A stretch of 64,000 nt of DNA from [Clostridium] citroniae WAL-17108 (GTDB lineage: Bacteria > Bacillota > Clostridia > Lachnospirales > Lachnospiraceae): contig NZ_JH376422.1 in the NCBI RefSeq assembly GCF_000233455.1, positions 125,817 through 189,816 of the forward strand, read 5' to 3'. Under the pieces are notes generated by a model that was not told the DNA's origin, made no database searches, and saw only the letters and a list, made by a program, of their open reading frames with translations. Positions 1 through 8,586 of this stretch are shown one piece after another. How positions within the stretch are numbered: the first letter of the stretch is position 1; each line of letters begins with the position of its first letter. Made by a program: the position numbers and the translations under genes.

Positions 1-19
1 TTTTTATTTTTACATATCC

Positions 20-2794
20 TTATCTGGCATCTCGGGATTCCTCATCCTGGACCACGGTCCATTCTCCGGATATCACTTCAATGTCATCAGATGCCTCCCT
101 GTCCGTAATTCTTCCATCTTCCCCGGACACAGGTGCTCCGCCTCCTCTGTTATCCAGATTCGGATACTGATCCGGATTTTGTTCCATTCCTCCTTCCGGT
201 CCTTGTTCCGGTCCTCTTTCCGGTCCTCTTTCCGGTTCTCCTTCCGAATCCTTCTCCTGTCCTTTATCCGGTTCCTTATCTCGCTGCACCATTGCTTCCT
301 TCCAGCGTATGATCACCCTGAACAGGTCATCCTCCACCTCGATCTTCATGGTGCCGCCCTGGACCTCCACAAAACTTCTGGCAATGGCAAGCCCCAGGCC
401 GGAGCCCTCTGTGTTGCGGGATGAGTCGCCCCGCACAAACCGCTCGGTCAGCTCCTCCGGCGATACATTCAGCTCCTTGGCCGATATATTGCGCATGGAG
501 ATATTAACATACCCATCCGGTTCCCGGGCGACCAGAATGTATGCCCTGGTTCCCGGCAGTCCGTACTTCGCAATGTTGACCAAAAGGTTTTCAAATATAC
601 GGTATGTCTTCTGGCTGTCCAGGTACAGAACCACACGTTCCTCGGGCAGGTTAAACCTGAACTCAATCCCGCTGGCCTCCATCTTATCCGACAGTTCAAA
701 GCGGACCTGCTTCAAAAGACTGATAATATCCACATTTTCCGGGTGCAGGGTTACGGTGCCGCTGCTGGCCTTGCTCACTTCAAACAGGTCTTCGATCAGC
801 ACCTTCAGACGCATGGACTTCTGGTCCAACACCTGGATATAGGACCTGCGCTCCTCCTCAGTGACATTTTCCTGTTTTAAAAGGTTTACATAAGTGATAA
901 TGGCAGTGAGGGGCGTCTTTAAGTCGTGAGATACATTGGTGATCAGCTCGGATTTGGTCCGCTCGCTTTTTACCTCCTGTGCAACTGCCTTTTTTAAGCC
1001 CTCCTGGATTCTGCAAAGCTGTTCCTTAAAGGGATTAAATATACCCAGGTCTTCCTTGATCTCCACATCCAGGTTGCCCTCTGCGATCTCATTGATCCCA
1101 TTTAGCAGCGTCCTGTATTTCACCTGCATCTCTCCCCAGTATTTCCTCAAAAGGATAAACAGCACAATGGAATAGATTACCAGAGCACCGATCCCCCAGA
1201 ACCACAGACAAGAGATCAGGGTCAAAATCACGAAGTTTCCGATCACCGCCTTGCCGATGATCTTAGTGGACCGGCTCTCCCAGTCCGTCTCATTGAACAC
1301 ATTCAGGGCATTGCAGGCCCAGCGCTTGATAAAGCGCAGGAATCTTCCAAGCCAGGTGCGCTCCTTAAAGTAGCGCCACAACCCCAGGGAAAAGACCGCC
1401 CTGTAGCATGTGATCCCCCAATAGAACAGGCCATAAGCGATTCCCCAGAATACAAGGTTGATCACCACCACCATCACATCCGCGGACCATGGCAGGAATT
1501 CGGCTCTCAAAAGCTCCTGCTTCAAGGTTCCGGTCACGGTTGCGGACATAAGAGTACCGGGAATGCTTCCCTCTCCCATGATGCAGAGCCATCCCATCCC
1601 GATCAGGCTGAGAGGTTCAAAGCTCAGGCGGCACAGCGCGCTTTTGCCGATCTCCAGCTTCTTAACAGCCGGAAGGGCCAGGGCCATTACGGCCAGGATA
1701 AACATCATGCTGCCCACGACCGTATAGTATCCGCCTCCGTCAATGTATGATCTGCCATCAGTCTCCCAGTCATCTGCCAGACGCATGGCATTGTTAAATG
1801 TGTCAGGCACGCACCTGAACTGGATCTTAATATTCTTTGGACCGGAAAACCGCACATCGCTGTAGCGGTAGTCATCAGACAACCTTTGGGTCAGTGGATC
1901 GTAGAATTCAAAACGGTTCATTGCCTGAAGCAGTCTGGAGGCATCCTCATCCCCCCCTGCAAAGTCCACCACCTTAAGGCTTCCTGTTCCGGAAAACTCC
2001 ACAGTGAATTTGAATTCCCTTGCCTGCTCGTTTAAAGGTGAGTCAAAGAACTGTTCCGGGCTGTTCACATTGCTCCTCTGGTACCGGTTGTTTTCATCCA
2101 GCACTGCGTAGAAAAGGGCTGAATTGTATTTCTGGAAATAGCGCTCCCAATCCCTGCCCACAGTGTCCATAAGTGTCTGGAGGCTTTGATAGTAGTCCAG
2201 ATCATACTGGGAATCGTAATAATTGTAATCCGATACGATCCGGAGCTCTGTGTTATCCATGGAATCATCAAACACATCGGAGCTGAGATGTTCTGCCGTC
2301 ACACCGTACTCACCGGCAGATACGTTACCGGCAGATACGTTACCTGTAGATACGTCACCGGCGCCGTCTTCACTGCCATCTGCTCCTGACGCGCCCGGGC
2401 CTGCCCCATCCACTTCATCGGAAGTGCCGGTACTGCTCCCGGCCTGGCTGTACGTAACGCCGCGGTCATCTGTAAAACCATACTCCTCAGCCCTGGCCCT
2501 GCGGATCTTTTCCTCCAGGCCGGGAAGGAATGCCTGGGAATAGGTGAGCACCCGGCCCTCCTCTTCCTGCTTTTGCTGATGCCATATCTCGTAGCTGAAA
2601 TTCATGACCTGGGTAGCCAGGCCGCTGTAATCATAATTCTGTTCCATCAGACGTGTCATTCTGTCTGAACTGTATTCCCCGGCCTTTGCCTTCATGTACG
2701 GGTAAAGGCCTATGGTTGCGGCCGATGCCGCCGCCACCGCCAGTATAATAAGCCACACGCCTAACTTATGGCTGTTTTTCAATTTTGTATCCAA
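20..2794 (-). CDS. Large multi-pass membrane sensor histidine kinase
   Basis: A 924-residue kinase of a two-component pair; it should autophosphorylate on histidine and pass phosphate to the regulator encoded just upstream (2766-3476). A membrane segment lies at residues about 11-33, followed by an extracellular region of over 300 residues, then several more membrane segments (about 355-590). HAMP-like linker, HisKA box NVSHDLKTPL with His623, and a HATPase domain with GSGLGLAIARSF follow. The tail after about residue 850 is a low-complexity acidic Glu/Pro/Gly stretch built from a 12-bp repeat. The start overlaps the end of the regulator gene by 29 bp, suggesting translational coupling. At 924 residues it is about twice the usual OmpR-partner kinase. 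The stimulus cannot be read from sequence. Confidence 0.93.
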   Translation of the reverse strand: MDTKLKNSHKLGVWLIILAVAAASAATIGLYPYMKAKAGEYSSDRMTRLMEQNYDYSGLATQVMNFSYEIWHQQKQEEEGRVLTYSQAFLPGLEEKIRRARAEEYGFTDDRGVTYSQAGSSTGTSDEVDGAGPGASGADGSEDGAGDVSTGNVSAGNVSAGEYGVTAEHLSSDVFDDSMDNTELRIVSDYNYYDSQYDLDYYQSLQTLMDTVGRDWERYFQKYNSALFYAVLDENNRYQRSNVNSPEQFFDSPLNEQAREFKFTVEFSGTGSLKVVDFAGGDEDASRLLQAMNRFEFYDPLTQRLSDDYRYSDVRFSGPKNIKIQFRCVPDTFNNAMRLADDWETDGRSYIDGGGYYTVVGSMMFILAVMALALPAVKKLEIGKSALCRLSFEPLSLIGMGWLCIMGEGSIPGTLMSATVTGTLKQELLRAEFLPWSADVMVVVINLVFWGIAYGLFYWGITCYRAVFSLGLWRYFKERTWLGRFLRFIKRWACNALNVFNETDWESRSTKIIGKAVIGNFVILTLISCLWFWGIGALVIYSIVLFILLRKYWGEMQVKYRTLLNGINEIAEGNLDVEIKEDLGIFNPFKEQLCRIQEGLKKAVAQEVKSERTKSELITNVSHDLKTPLTAIITYVNLLKQENVTEEERRSYIQVLDQKSMRLKVLIEDLFEVSKASSGTVTLHPENVDIISLLKQVRFELSDKMEASGIEFRFNLPEERVVLYLDSQKTYRIFENLLVNIAKYGLPGTRAYILVAREPDGYVNISMRNISAKELNVSPEELTERFVRGDSSRNTEGSGLGLAIARSFVEVQGGTMKIEVEDDLFRVIIRWKEAMVQRDKEPDKGQEKDSEGEPERGPERGPEQGPEGGMEQNPDQYPNLDNRGGGAPVSGEDGRITDREASDDIEVISGEWTVVQDEESRDAR
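194..253. repeat. 12-bp in-frame tandem repeat in kinase tail
   Basis: Five consecutive 12-bp units of the form TTCCGGTCCTCT (two identical, three diverged) lie within the 3-prime end of the kinase gene. On the coding strand each unit gives four residues of the Gly-Pro-Glu-Arg/Gln/Gly type. Copy-number change would add or remove four residues without breaking the frame. Confidence 0.85.
2312..2361. repeat. 15-bp in-frame tandem repeat in kinase extracellular linker
   Basis: Three adjacent 15-bp units of ACCGGCAGATACGTT, two of them identical, plus a partial fourth. They encode repeated Gly-Asn-Val-Ser-Ala motifs in a Gly/Ser/Asp-rich linker of the extracellular sensor region, so length variation would change the linker only. 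Confidence 0.85.
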
Positions 2795-3476
2795 CTCCCC
2801 ACACCACCTTTACATATTTGGGCTCCCTGGGGTTTACCTCGATTTTTTCCCTCAGGTTACGGATGTGTACCATGACCGTATCCGTATTGATGGCCCTTTC
2901 ATTCCAGACCCGCTCATATATCTCCTCAGCGGGAAATACACGGCCCGGGTTCTGTATTAACAGCAACAGGATCTTAAACTCAATGGGCGTCACCTTCACA
3001 CAGCTTCCGTCCACCATAACCTCCACGGTCTCCTCATTGACCTCCAGTCCGCCCAGTCTGTGAATCTTAGGATTCTCAGCCTGTTTGGAATTCAGCCGGT
3101 CCATAAAACGGTGGTATCGCCTGAGCTGGGAATTTACCCTGGCCAGAAGTTCCATGGGAGTAAAGGGCTTTGTGATATAATCATCGGCGCCCATATTCAG
3201 TCCCAGTATCTTGTCAACTTCCTCTGATTTGGCAGACAGGAAAATAACCGGAAAATCATGTTTTTCCCTGAGCTTTGCGGTCATTGTGATCCCATCCATC
3301 CTGGGCATCATCACATCCACGATAGCCAGGTCGATCTCATTGTCCTCCAGCACCTTCAGCCCTTCTATTCCGTCTGCAGCCTGGAACACCACGTATCCCT
3401 GGCTTTTTAAAAATATCTCAACGCCTTCCCTTATCTCTTTGTCATCCTCTACCAGTAAAATCCGGTCCCCGCTCAT
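2766..3476 (-). CDS. OmpR/PhoB-family response regulator
   Basis: A 236-residue receiver plus winged-helix DNA-binding protein, partner of the downstream kinase. The receiver has the acidic pair in VEDD, the phosphoacceptor Asp54 in AIVDVMMP and the switch Lys in ITKPF. The C-terminal half has the OmpR-type wing (PGRVFPAEEIYERVW, then the GVGYKIE ending). An ATG six bases further upstream lies only two bases after the GGAGG site, whereas the ATG at 3476 has a spacing of eight, so the shorter start is preferred. First gene of a two-gene operon. Confidence 0.95.
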   Translation of the reverse strand: MSGDRILLVEDDKEIREGVEIFLKSQGYVVFQAADGIEGLKVLEDNEIDLAIVDVMMPRMDGITMTAKLREKHDFPVIFLSAKSEEVDKILGLNMGADDYITKPFTPMELLARVNSQLRRYHRFMDRLNSKQAENPKIHRLGGLEVNEETVEVMVDGSCVKVTPIEFKILLLLIQNPGRVFPAEEIYERVWNERAINTDTVMVHIRNLREKIEVNPREPKYVKVVWGVGYKIEKQP

Positions 3477-3693
3477 GTCCATATCCTCCTTACGTATATT
3501 ATCCTAGCAGTCAATTCAAAATATATCCGTCATAAAATTAAAAAGAATTTCTAAAGTCTTATTGTAGCATTCCTAAGGATATTCTTCAACCTCCCCCAGA
3601 TCGGGCCGTACATCAGCAGGCATTTGGTTCATGGTCACAGGCTCTCTGTAAACACAATGGGATTTGTATGACATTGTTATTTTTTTAATTAAA

Positions 3694-3722
3694 TTGACAA
3701 ATACTTATGCGAATGATATGGT
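3694..3722 (+). promoter_or_regulatory. Sigma-A-type promoter for the dehydrogenase pair
   Basis: TTGACA at 3694-3699, a 17-bp spacer and TATGGT at 3717-3722, in a strongly AT-rich stretch. Transcription would begin near 3729, leaving a leader of about 60 bases before the TTG start at 3791. The rest of the 3483-3693 gap holds no gene or obvious structured RNA. Confidence 0.7.
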
Positions 3723-3790
3723 TTTATATATTAAATAATAATGATTACTGTTATTTATTTAGCAAAGAGTTTGTAAAGGAGGACATTTCA

Positions 3791-4564
3791 TTGAGTACAT
3801 ATGTTATCACAGGCGGTACCACCGGTATCGGTGCAGCAACCCGCAAACTACTTCTGTCACAGGGTCATGAGGTATTCAACATTGATTTTAAGGGCGGCGA
3901 TCATTTGGCTGACCTATCTTCCCCGGAAGGCCGCCAGAGCGCCGTTGACGAGGTATTTCGCCGTTATCCGGACGGGATCGATGTGCTGATCTGTAATGCA
4001 GGCGTAGGGCCTACGGCACCGCCCCAGACCATTTTTGCCCTGAACTTTTTTGCCAGCGTACGCATCGCAGAGGCCCTGAGGCCCCTGTTAAAGAAAAAAC
4101 ATGGAAACTGCGTGATCACTTCCTCCAACTCCATCACCAACATGACCGTGCGTATGGATTGGGTGGATATGCTTTCCAATGTCATGGATGAGGAACGGAT
4201 TCTGGAGTTTGTGAAGGATATCCCCCGGACCCAGGCAGCTTCCTGCTACAGTTCATCCAAGCACGCCCTGGCCCGCTGGGTGCGCCGTGTATCCCCCTCA
4301 TGGGCCGTGGACGGACTGCGCATCAACTCCGTTGCCCCCGGCAACACCACCACCCCCATGACCCAGAATATGACGGACGCCCAGATGGACGCCGCCCTAC
4401 TCATCCCCATACCCACCCGATACGGCAGGAAGGAATTCCTGGATGCCGAGGAGATCGCCAACGGGATCGTTTTCCTGGCTTCCCCCATGGCCAGCGGGAT
4501 CAACGGCGTGATTCTGTTTGTGGACGGCGGAATCGATGCCCTGCTGCGCTCGGAACGTTTTTAA
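3791..4564 (+). CDS. Short-chain dehydrogenase resembling 3-alpha-hydroxysteroid dehydrogenase
   Basis: A 257-residue NAD(P)-dependent oxidoreductase. It has the Rossmann motif TGGTTGIG (residues 7-14), the NAG motif at 69-71, a catalytic Ser near 112, and Tyr153 and Lys157 in YSSSK. From memory, the length, the opening GIGAATRK and the ending VDGGIDALLR match the 3-alpha-hydroxysteroid dehydrogenase (HsdA) of Comamonas closely, including a consistent two-residue offset of the catalytic triad. The start is TTG at 3791, placed after a near-perfect AAAGGAGG; an upstream in-frame ATG has no ribosome site and adds an atypical AT-coded stretch. It is followed after 23 bases by an NTF2-fold protein. 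The substrate could be a bile acid or another steroid, but many SDR enzymes act on unrelated alcohols. Confidence 0.85.
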   Translation: MSTYVITGGTTGIGAATRKLLLSQGHEVFNIDFKGGDHLADLSSPEGRQSAVDEVFRRYPDGIDVLICNAGVGPTAPPQTIFALNFFASVRIAEALRPLLKKKHGNCVITSSNSITNMTVRMDWVDMLSNVMDEERILEFVKDIPRTQAASCYSSSKHALARWVRRVSPSWAVDGLRINSVAPGNTTTPMTQNMTDAQMDAALLIPIPTRYGRKEFLDAEEIANGIVFLASPMASGINGVILFVDGGIDALLRSERF

Positions 4565-4587
4565 CATAAATCTAGGAGGATAATGAT

Positions 4588-4926
4588 ATGACGATATTAG
4601 AGCAATACATTGACTGCATGCAGAAGGGGGATGAGGCTGCCCTGGCCGATCTGTTTAACGAATACGGAGTACTTCACGACTCTTCCGTGATCAAGGCCGG
4701 TATGGACACCATCCACCTGGAGGGAAAGATGGCCGTGGAAATGATGTTCCACCACAAATTCGGATTTAACGGTGGACCCTTCCCCATTCACAGTGTAAAA
4801 TATGCGGATGCCAATACCGTGTGGTATTTCATCACCTATCATGAGCACGTGGTGCCGGTGACCGCATTTCTCTCGGAAGTGGATGATGAGGGCAAGATCA
4901 AACGGCTCAACATCTACCCCTTGTAA
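4588..4926 (+). CDS. NTF2/SnoaL-like (ketosteroid-isomerase fold) protein
   Basis: A 112-residue protein with the cone-shaped NTF2-like pattern: an N-terminal helix pair (YIDCMQKGDEAALADLF) followed by alternating strands ending in a Gly-Lys-Ile-Lys segment, as in ketosteroid isomerases and SnoaL cyclases. It has its own site (AGGAGG, eight bases before ATG) and lies 23 bases after the dehydrogenase, so the two are almost certainly co-transcribed. Pairing of a steroid-dehydrogenase-like SDR with an isomerase-fold protein suggests consecutive steps on one substrate, but the isomerase Asp pair cannot be assigned with confidence; it may be only a binding protein. Confidence 0.75.
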   Translation: MTILEQYIDCMQKGDEAALADLFNEYGVLHDSSVIKAGMDTIHLEGKMAVEMMFHHKFGFNGGPFPIHSVKYADANTVWYFITYHEHVVPVTAFLSEVDDEGKIKRLNIYPL

Positions 4927-4933
4927 TAAGATC

Positions 4934-4963
4934 AGGGCGGCCCCGTCAGGGAGCCGCCCTTTA
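4934..4963 (+). terminator. Strong GC hairpin between convergent operons
   Basis: Arms AGGGCGGC and GCCGCCCT with an inner CCC/GGG extension and a four-base loop, followed by a short T-containing run. It lies seven bases after the NTF2-like gene and just before the end of the opposing cheW, so it probably serves the plus-strand pair and blocks read-through in both directions. Confidence 0.75.
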
Positions 4964-4965
4964 CC

Positions 4966-5457
4966 TTATCTGCACACAATGAGATTTTCCAACGTCTTTT
5001 CCACATCCAAAAGAAAATACAGTTCATTTCCACACATATAATACGCCTTTTCAGCCAGCAATGCGGCTTCCTGCTTTTCCGGCCCCCGAATCCGGTCCTC
5101 AGCCTTCAGCTGGGCCATATAGGGATCTCCGTGCAAAAGGATTCCCGCATAATACTTCTTCCAATGGATGATCATGACAAGCTGACGGTCCACAAAGGTC
5201 TCCCCGCTGTCCACAGGGAATCCAGGACTGTCCGGTTCTATGCAGCCCTCTATGCAGTTCTCAATACAGCCCTCCAGACGGACCACGGGAACAATGGTCC
5301 CCTTATGGTTGCAGACACCTGCATAATATCCCGGAAGGCAGGGCATGGCAGATAAGACCACATCCTTGCATATCTCTTCCACATAAGAAAATTCAACCGC
5401 ATATTTCCGGCCGTTTCCCGGGATACAGAGCACTTCCCTGACTGGTTCATCTGTCAT
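4966..5457 (-). CDS. cheW: CheW chemotaxis coupling protein with Cys-repeat insertion
   Basis: A 163-residue CheW-domain protein linking chemoreceptors to CheA. Seen are an N-terminal strand (REVLCIPGNGRKYAVEF), YVEEI, the segment GVCNHKGTIVPVVRL, and the C-terminal YFLLDVEKTL. The ATG at 5457 has a perfect AAAGGAGG upstream and overlaps the cheA stop by 11 bp. After RLEG there is an unusual insertion in which the unit Cys-Ile-Glu-x occurs three times in tandem, encoded by a 12-bp repeat; ordinary CheW proteins lack it. Last gene of the chemotaxis operon. Confidence 0.92.
   Translation of the reverse strand: MTDEPVREVLCIPGNGRKYAVEFSYVEEICKDVVLSAMPCLPGYYAGVCNHKGTIVPVVRLEGCIENCIEGCIEPDSPGFPVDSGETFVDRQLVMIIHWKKYYAGILLHGDPYMAQLKAEDRIRGPEKQEAALLAEKAYYMCGNELYFLLDVEKTLENLIVCR
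5237..5272. repeat. 12-bp tandem repeat encoding Cys-Ile-Glu-x
   Basis: Three consecutive 12-bp units (TCTATGCAGCCC, TCTATGCAGTTC, TCAATACAGCCC) inside cheW. Each gives four residues with one Cys, so three cysteines sit at four-residue spacing in a loop of the coupling protein. Confidence 0.85.
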
Positions 5458-7609
5458 AACGCTCCTCCTTTTTGTACCTTCCAATGAGGATCTCAGTGTC
5501 CAGAGCAGCGCATATATGGCCGCTGCCCATGATACTGCAGCCGCAGATGCCGGTTCTGCTCCTAAAGCCGCTGCCCAGAAGGGCAGGAAGGGATTTTATC
5601 ACAATGCGTTTCTGCCCATAGATGTGATCCATGAGGAAGAATCCCTCGTGCTCCGCACCTCTTACATACACAAGGACGGCCCGTTCCGGTATCTCCCCGC
5701 CCAGTGAGTAAAAGCCGTGCAGATCAATGATCGGAACCATCCTGTCCTCGTACAAAAGATATTCCCGCCCATTCATGCAGCGCATCATATCCTTAACCGC
5801 GCCATATTCCAGGAAACGGTACACATGGCGGGCAGGTATGGAAAAACGGTACGGTCCTATTTTGAACCGGACACATTCCATGGATGCCAGGTTCAGGGGA
5901 ACCGTGATGGCAAAGGAACTGCCCTCCCCTTCCTTGCTGCGTATGGAAAGGCTGCCCCCCACCTCCTCCATGATGTTCTTAACCACGTCCAGTCCCACGC
6001 CTCTTCCGGAGTATTCCGTCACTGTCTCATTGGTGGAAAACCCCGGGGAAAGCAGGACTTCCTTGATCTGCTGGATATCCTCCCCCGGACCGGTCATCAG
6101 ACTTCTTTCCATGGCTTTTTCCCTGACCTTTTCCATATCGATCCCTCTGCCGTCATCGCTAATGATCAGGCGCAGTTCCCCGCCTGCGTTCTCTGCTGAA
6201 AAAACAACCTTCCCTCTCCTGTCTTTTCCCGCCTCCTGGCGCTGATCCGGTGCTTCTATGCCATGGTCCATGGCATTGCGCACCATGTGCAGCAGGGCCT
6301 CAGACACGTAATCCACCACGCTTTTATCCGCTTCCACATCCGCACATTGGACCACCAGCTCAGCTTCCTTTTTTTGATCCCTGCACATGTCCCTTAAAGC
6401 CCGTTTCAGTTTTGGGACCACCTTTGCCACAGGCACAAGGCGCATCTCCATGACCGAGCGCTCGATCTGGCTCACCAGCAGGCTGATCTGATGGCCTGTT
6501 CCGTTTTCCACATCCTCCAGCCCGCTTTTGCTCAGTTCGTTCTCCAATATCTGCATCTGGAGCAGAAGCTGCGCCGCCTGGTTCTGAAGCTGGTCCAGAC
6601 GCTCAATACGCACCTCCATAAAATCATCGCTGACCATCTCGGGCCGGTCCTTTTCACCGCCGGCCTTCCTGTTCCCGGAGGCCGGACCCAAACCGGATCC
6701 GCTGCCCCCGTGCAGGCTGTCCTCAGGCTCACTGTCAGCCACCACTTTGCACCCTGCCACAAACAGTCCATTTCTCAGGGTCTTCAGGACCGCCTCCTTA
6801 TCACCGCTCTCAAACCGGATAAAGACGCCATTTTTCCCTATATATTCAGCGCTCTCTCCTGCCTTGTCCAGATCTTTGGGATATGTCTCCACCAGTGTGC
6901 AGATACCTGTTATGGACCGCACCAGCATGAATGCCCGGATATTCTCCATACGGCAGCCTTCCTCCAGGGTCACATTGACAACCGTGCCCCCCTGGGCCAC
7001 AAAGGCTTCGGGTATCTCCGCCGCCGTCTCTCCCTCTTTGGCTCCTGCCCTTAATGTTCCGTCCGGTTCCAGCCCTTGCTCCTGATCCGGTTCCAGCCCC
7101 ACTCCGGATTTGTTAAGTCCCCGGGGCTGCCCTGTCCCGGCCTTGTTAAGTCCCTGGGCCTGCGCTGTTTCCAGCACTTTGCCCTGTACTTTCCCCTGCT
7201 TCATTCCCGCCAGGCAGGCCTGGGCGCGGTTCTCAATACCGGATGTATCTCCGGGCTTGTAACCCTCCCTTTTCATCTGCTCCAGCTCCTGTTCAACAAA
7301 ATCGGATGCTTCAAACAGCAGATCAAACAGTCCCGGCTCCGGCGATTCCAGATTTTCGGGATGCTCCCTGTAAAATGAAAACAAGTCCTCCAGCTTATGG
7401 GCCATGGAGGACAGGCCTCCCAGGCCCATCATGGCTGATGAGCTTTTTATGGTGTGCATGACCCTGAAAATGCTGTGAATACTGTCCTCCTCAAACCTGC
7501 TCTTTCTCTCTGCCTCCAGCAGTATATCTGCCAGCTGATTGTTAAGCTGCCTTGTCTCCAGCAGGTATACCTCCAGCATTTCCAGGGCATCTGATTCAAA
7601 ATATCCCAT
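5447..7609 (-). CDS. cheA: CheA chemotaxis histidine kinase
   Basis: A 720-residue kinase with the full CheA order: Hpt domain with phospho-His52 in VMHTIKSSS, a long Gly/Glu/Gln linker (about 130-205), a CheY-binding P2-like domain (about 210-290), a dimerisation region (about 335-400), the ATPase with the N-box LLHMVRNAMDHG and the G-boxes DDGRGID and GRGVGLDVV, and a C-terminal CheW-like regulatory domain. It phosphorylates CheY and probably the receiver-GGDEF protein encoded directly upstream. ATG at 7609 follows GGAG; the gene starts 15 bases after the upstream stop. The linker holds imperfect repeats. Confidence 0.96.
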   Translation of the reverse strand: MGYFESDALEMLEVYLLETRQLNNQLADILLEAERKSRFEEDSIHSIFRVMHTIKSSSAMMGLGGLSSMAHKLEDLFSFYREHPENLESPEPGLFDLLFEASDFVEQELEQMKREGYKPGDTSGIENRAQACLAGMKQGKVQGKVLETAQAQGLNKAGTGQPRGLNKSGVGLEPDQEQGLEPDGTLRAGAKEGETAAEIPEAFVAQGGTVVNVTLEEGCRMENIRAFMLVRSITGICTLVETYPKDLDKAGESAEYIGKNGVFIRFESGDKEAVLKTLRNGLFVAGCKVVADSEPEDSLHGGSGSGLGPASGNRKAGGEKDRPEMVSDDFMEVRIERLDQLQNQAAQLLLQMQILENELSKSGLEDVENGTGHQISLLVSQIERSVMEMRLVPVAKVVPKLKRALRDMCRDQKKEAELVVQCADVEADKSVVDYVSEALLHMVRNAMDHGIEAPDQRQEAGKDRRGKVVFSAENAGGELRLIISDDGRGIDMEKVREKAMERSLMTGPGEDIQQIKEVLLSPGFSTNETVTEYSGRGVGLDVVKNIMEEVGGSLSIRSKEGEGSSFAITVPLNLASMECVRFKIGPYRFSIPARHVYRFLEYGAVKDMMRCMNGREYLLYEDRMVPIIDLHGFYSLGGEIPERAVLVYVRGAEHEGFFLMDHIYGQKRIVIKSLPALLGSGFRSRTGICGCSIMGSGHICAALDTEILIGRYKKEERYDR
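7062..7154. repeat. Imperfect repeats in the CheA linker
   Basis: The 14-mer TCCGGTTCCAGCCC occurs at 7062 and 7086, and TTGTTAAGTCCC at 7110 and 7143. They encode repeated Leu-Glu-Pro-Asp and Leu-Asn-Lys-Ala/Ser-Gly pieces in the flexible region between the Hpt and CheY-binding domains. Confidence 0.7.
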
Positions 7610-7624
7610 AATCCGCTCCGTCCA

Positions 7625-8569
7625 TTATAAACTTTCATACCACACACTTTGGTTTTTTCCATTCCTTTTGCCGTGATAAAGCGCCTTGTCCGCACAGCTT
7701 ATCCCCTCCTCCAGAGCTTCCTGGGGTTTGAATACATGGAGCCCCAGCGTCATGGTACAGGAAAATCCTTCCGCTCCGTAGGGAATCACAAACTGTTCCA
7801 CCTGTCTGCGCACCTTCTCGCTGATCTCATATGCCTCCTCAAGAGTGACACGGAACAGAATCATAAGGAATTCCTCTCCGCCCCACCGGACCACCCTGTG
7901 GTTACGGCAGTTGTCCTCCAGGATGTTGGCAATGCATACAAGGGCCATATCCCCGGCATCATGGCCGTACGTATCATTAACCAGCTTAAAATCATCAATA
8001 TCAGCCATCACAAAGACTGTCTCCACATCCCCTGCCGTGCAGCAGCGCACATCCTCCAGCAGATCGCCCACAACATAACGCCGGTTGTACAGCCCCGTAA
8101 GCCCATCCCTGTACGCCATATAATTCAGCTTTTCCATACTGTCCCGCAGTTCCCTGTTCTGGCGGTCCAGTTCGTCCCTCTGCTTTTTCTGGGCCAGGTG
8201 GGCGTGGATCCTGGACTGGAGTTCCTTTTTGACAAAAGGCTTCTTGATATAATCGCAGGCACCCATGGAAAATCCCCTGACCACATCTTCGTCACTGGAT
8301 TTGGAGGTCAGGAAAATGATGACCGAATCCTTTGGACTGCCATCCTTTAAATGATTGTAAAGCTCATAGCCGTCCGTGTCCGGAAGCACCACGTCCAGGA
8401 GGATCAGATCGGGACGGCACCGCTTTAACTGCTCCACAGCCTCCTGGCCGCTGTGGGCTTCCCAGAGGCTGATATCTTCCTCCTTTAAAGCTGCTTTAAT
8501 CTGTTCGCAGATCAAAAGACTGTCATCCACGATCAACACTGTCTGCCTGTTTTCCTCTTTCATGTGCAT
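7625..8569 (-). CDS. Receiver-GGDEF response regulator (putative diguanylate cyclase)
   Basis: A 314-residue protein with an N-terminal receiver (acidic pair VDD, phosphoacceptor Asp59 in LILLDVVLP, Lys in KKPF), a short coiled-coil linker rich in Glu/Arg/Leu, and a GGDEF domain with an intact active-site GGEEF. The inhibitory RxxD site that usually lies just before GGEEF is not present, so product inhibition may be weak. It should make cyclic di-GMP when phosphorylated. Its place between cheD and cheA suggests that CheA or a kinase coupled to it phosphorylates this protein, joining chemotaxis with the sessile/motile choice. ATG at 8569 follows AGGAGG at a spacing of eight. Confidence 0.93.
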   Translation of the reverse strand: MHMKEENRQTVLIVDDSLLICEQIKAALKEEDISLWEAHSGQEAVEQLKRCRPDLILLDVVLPDTDGYELYNHLKDGSPKDSVIIFLTSKSSDEDVVRGFSMGACDYIKKPFVKKELQSRIHAHLAQKKQRDELDRQNRELRDSMEKLNYMAYRDGLTGLYNRRYVVGDLLEDVRCCTAGDVETVFVMADIDDFKLVNDTYGHDAGDMALVCIANILEDNCRNHRVVRWGGEEFLMILFRVTLEEAYEISEKVRRQVEQFVIPYGAEGFSCTMTLGLHVFKPQEALEEGISCADKALYHGKRNGKNQSVWYESL

Positions 8570-8586
8570 TGTTCTTCCTCCTGGTT

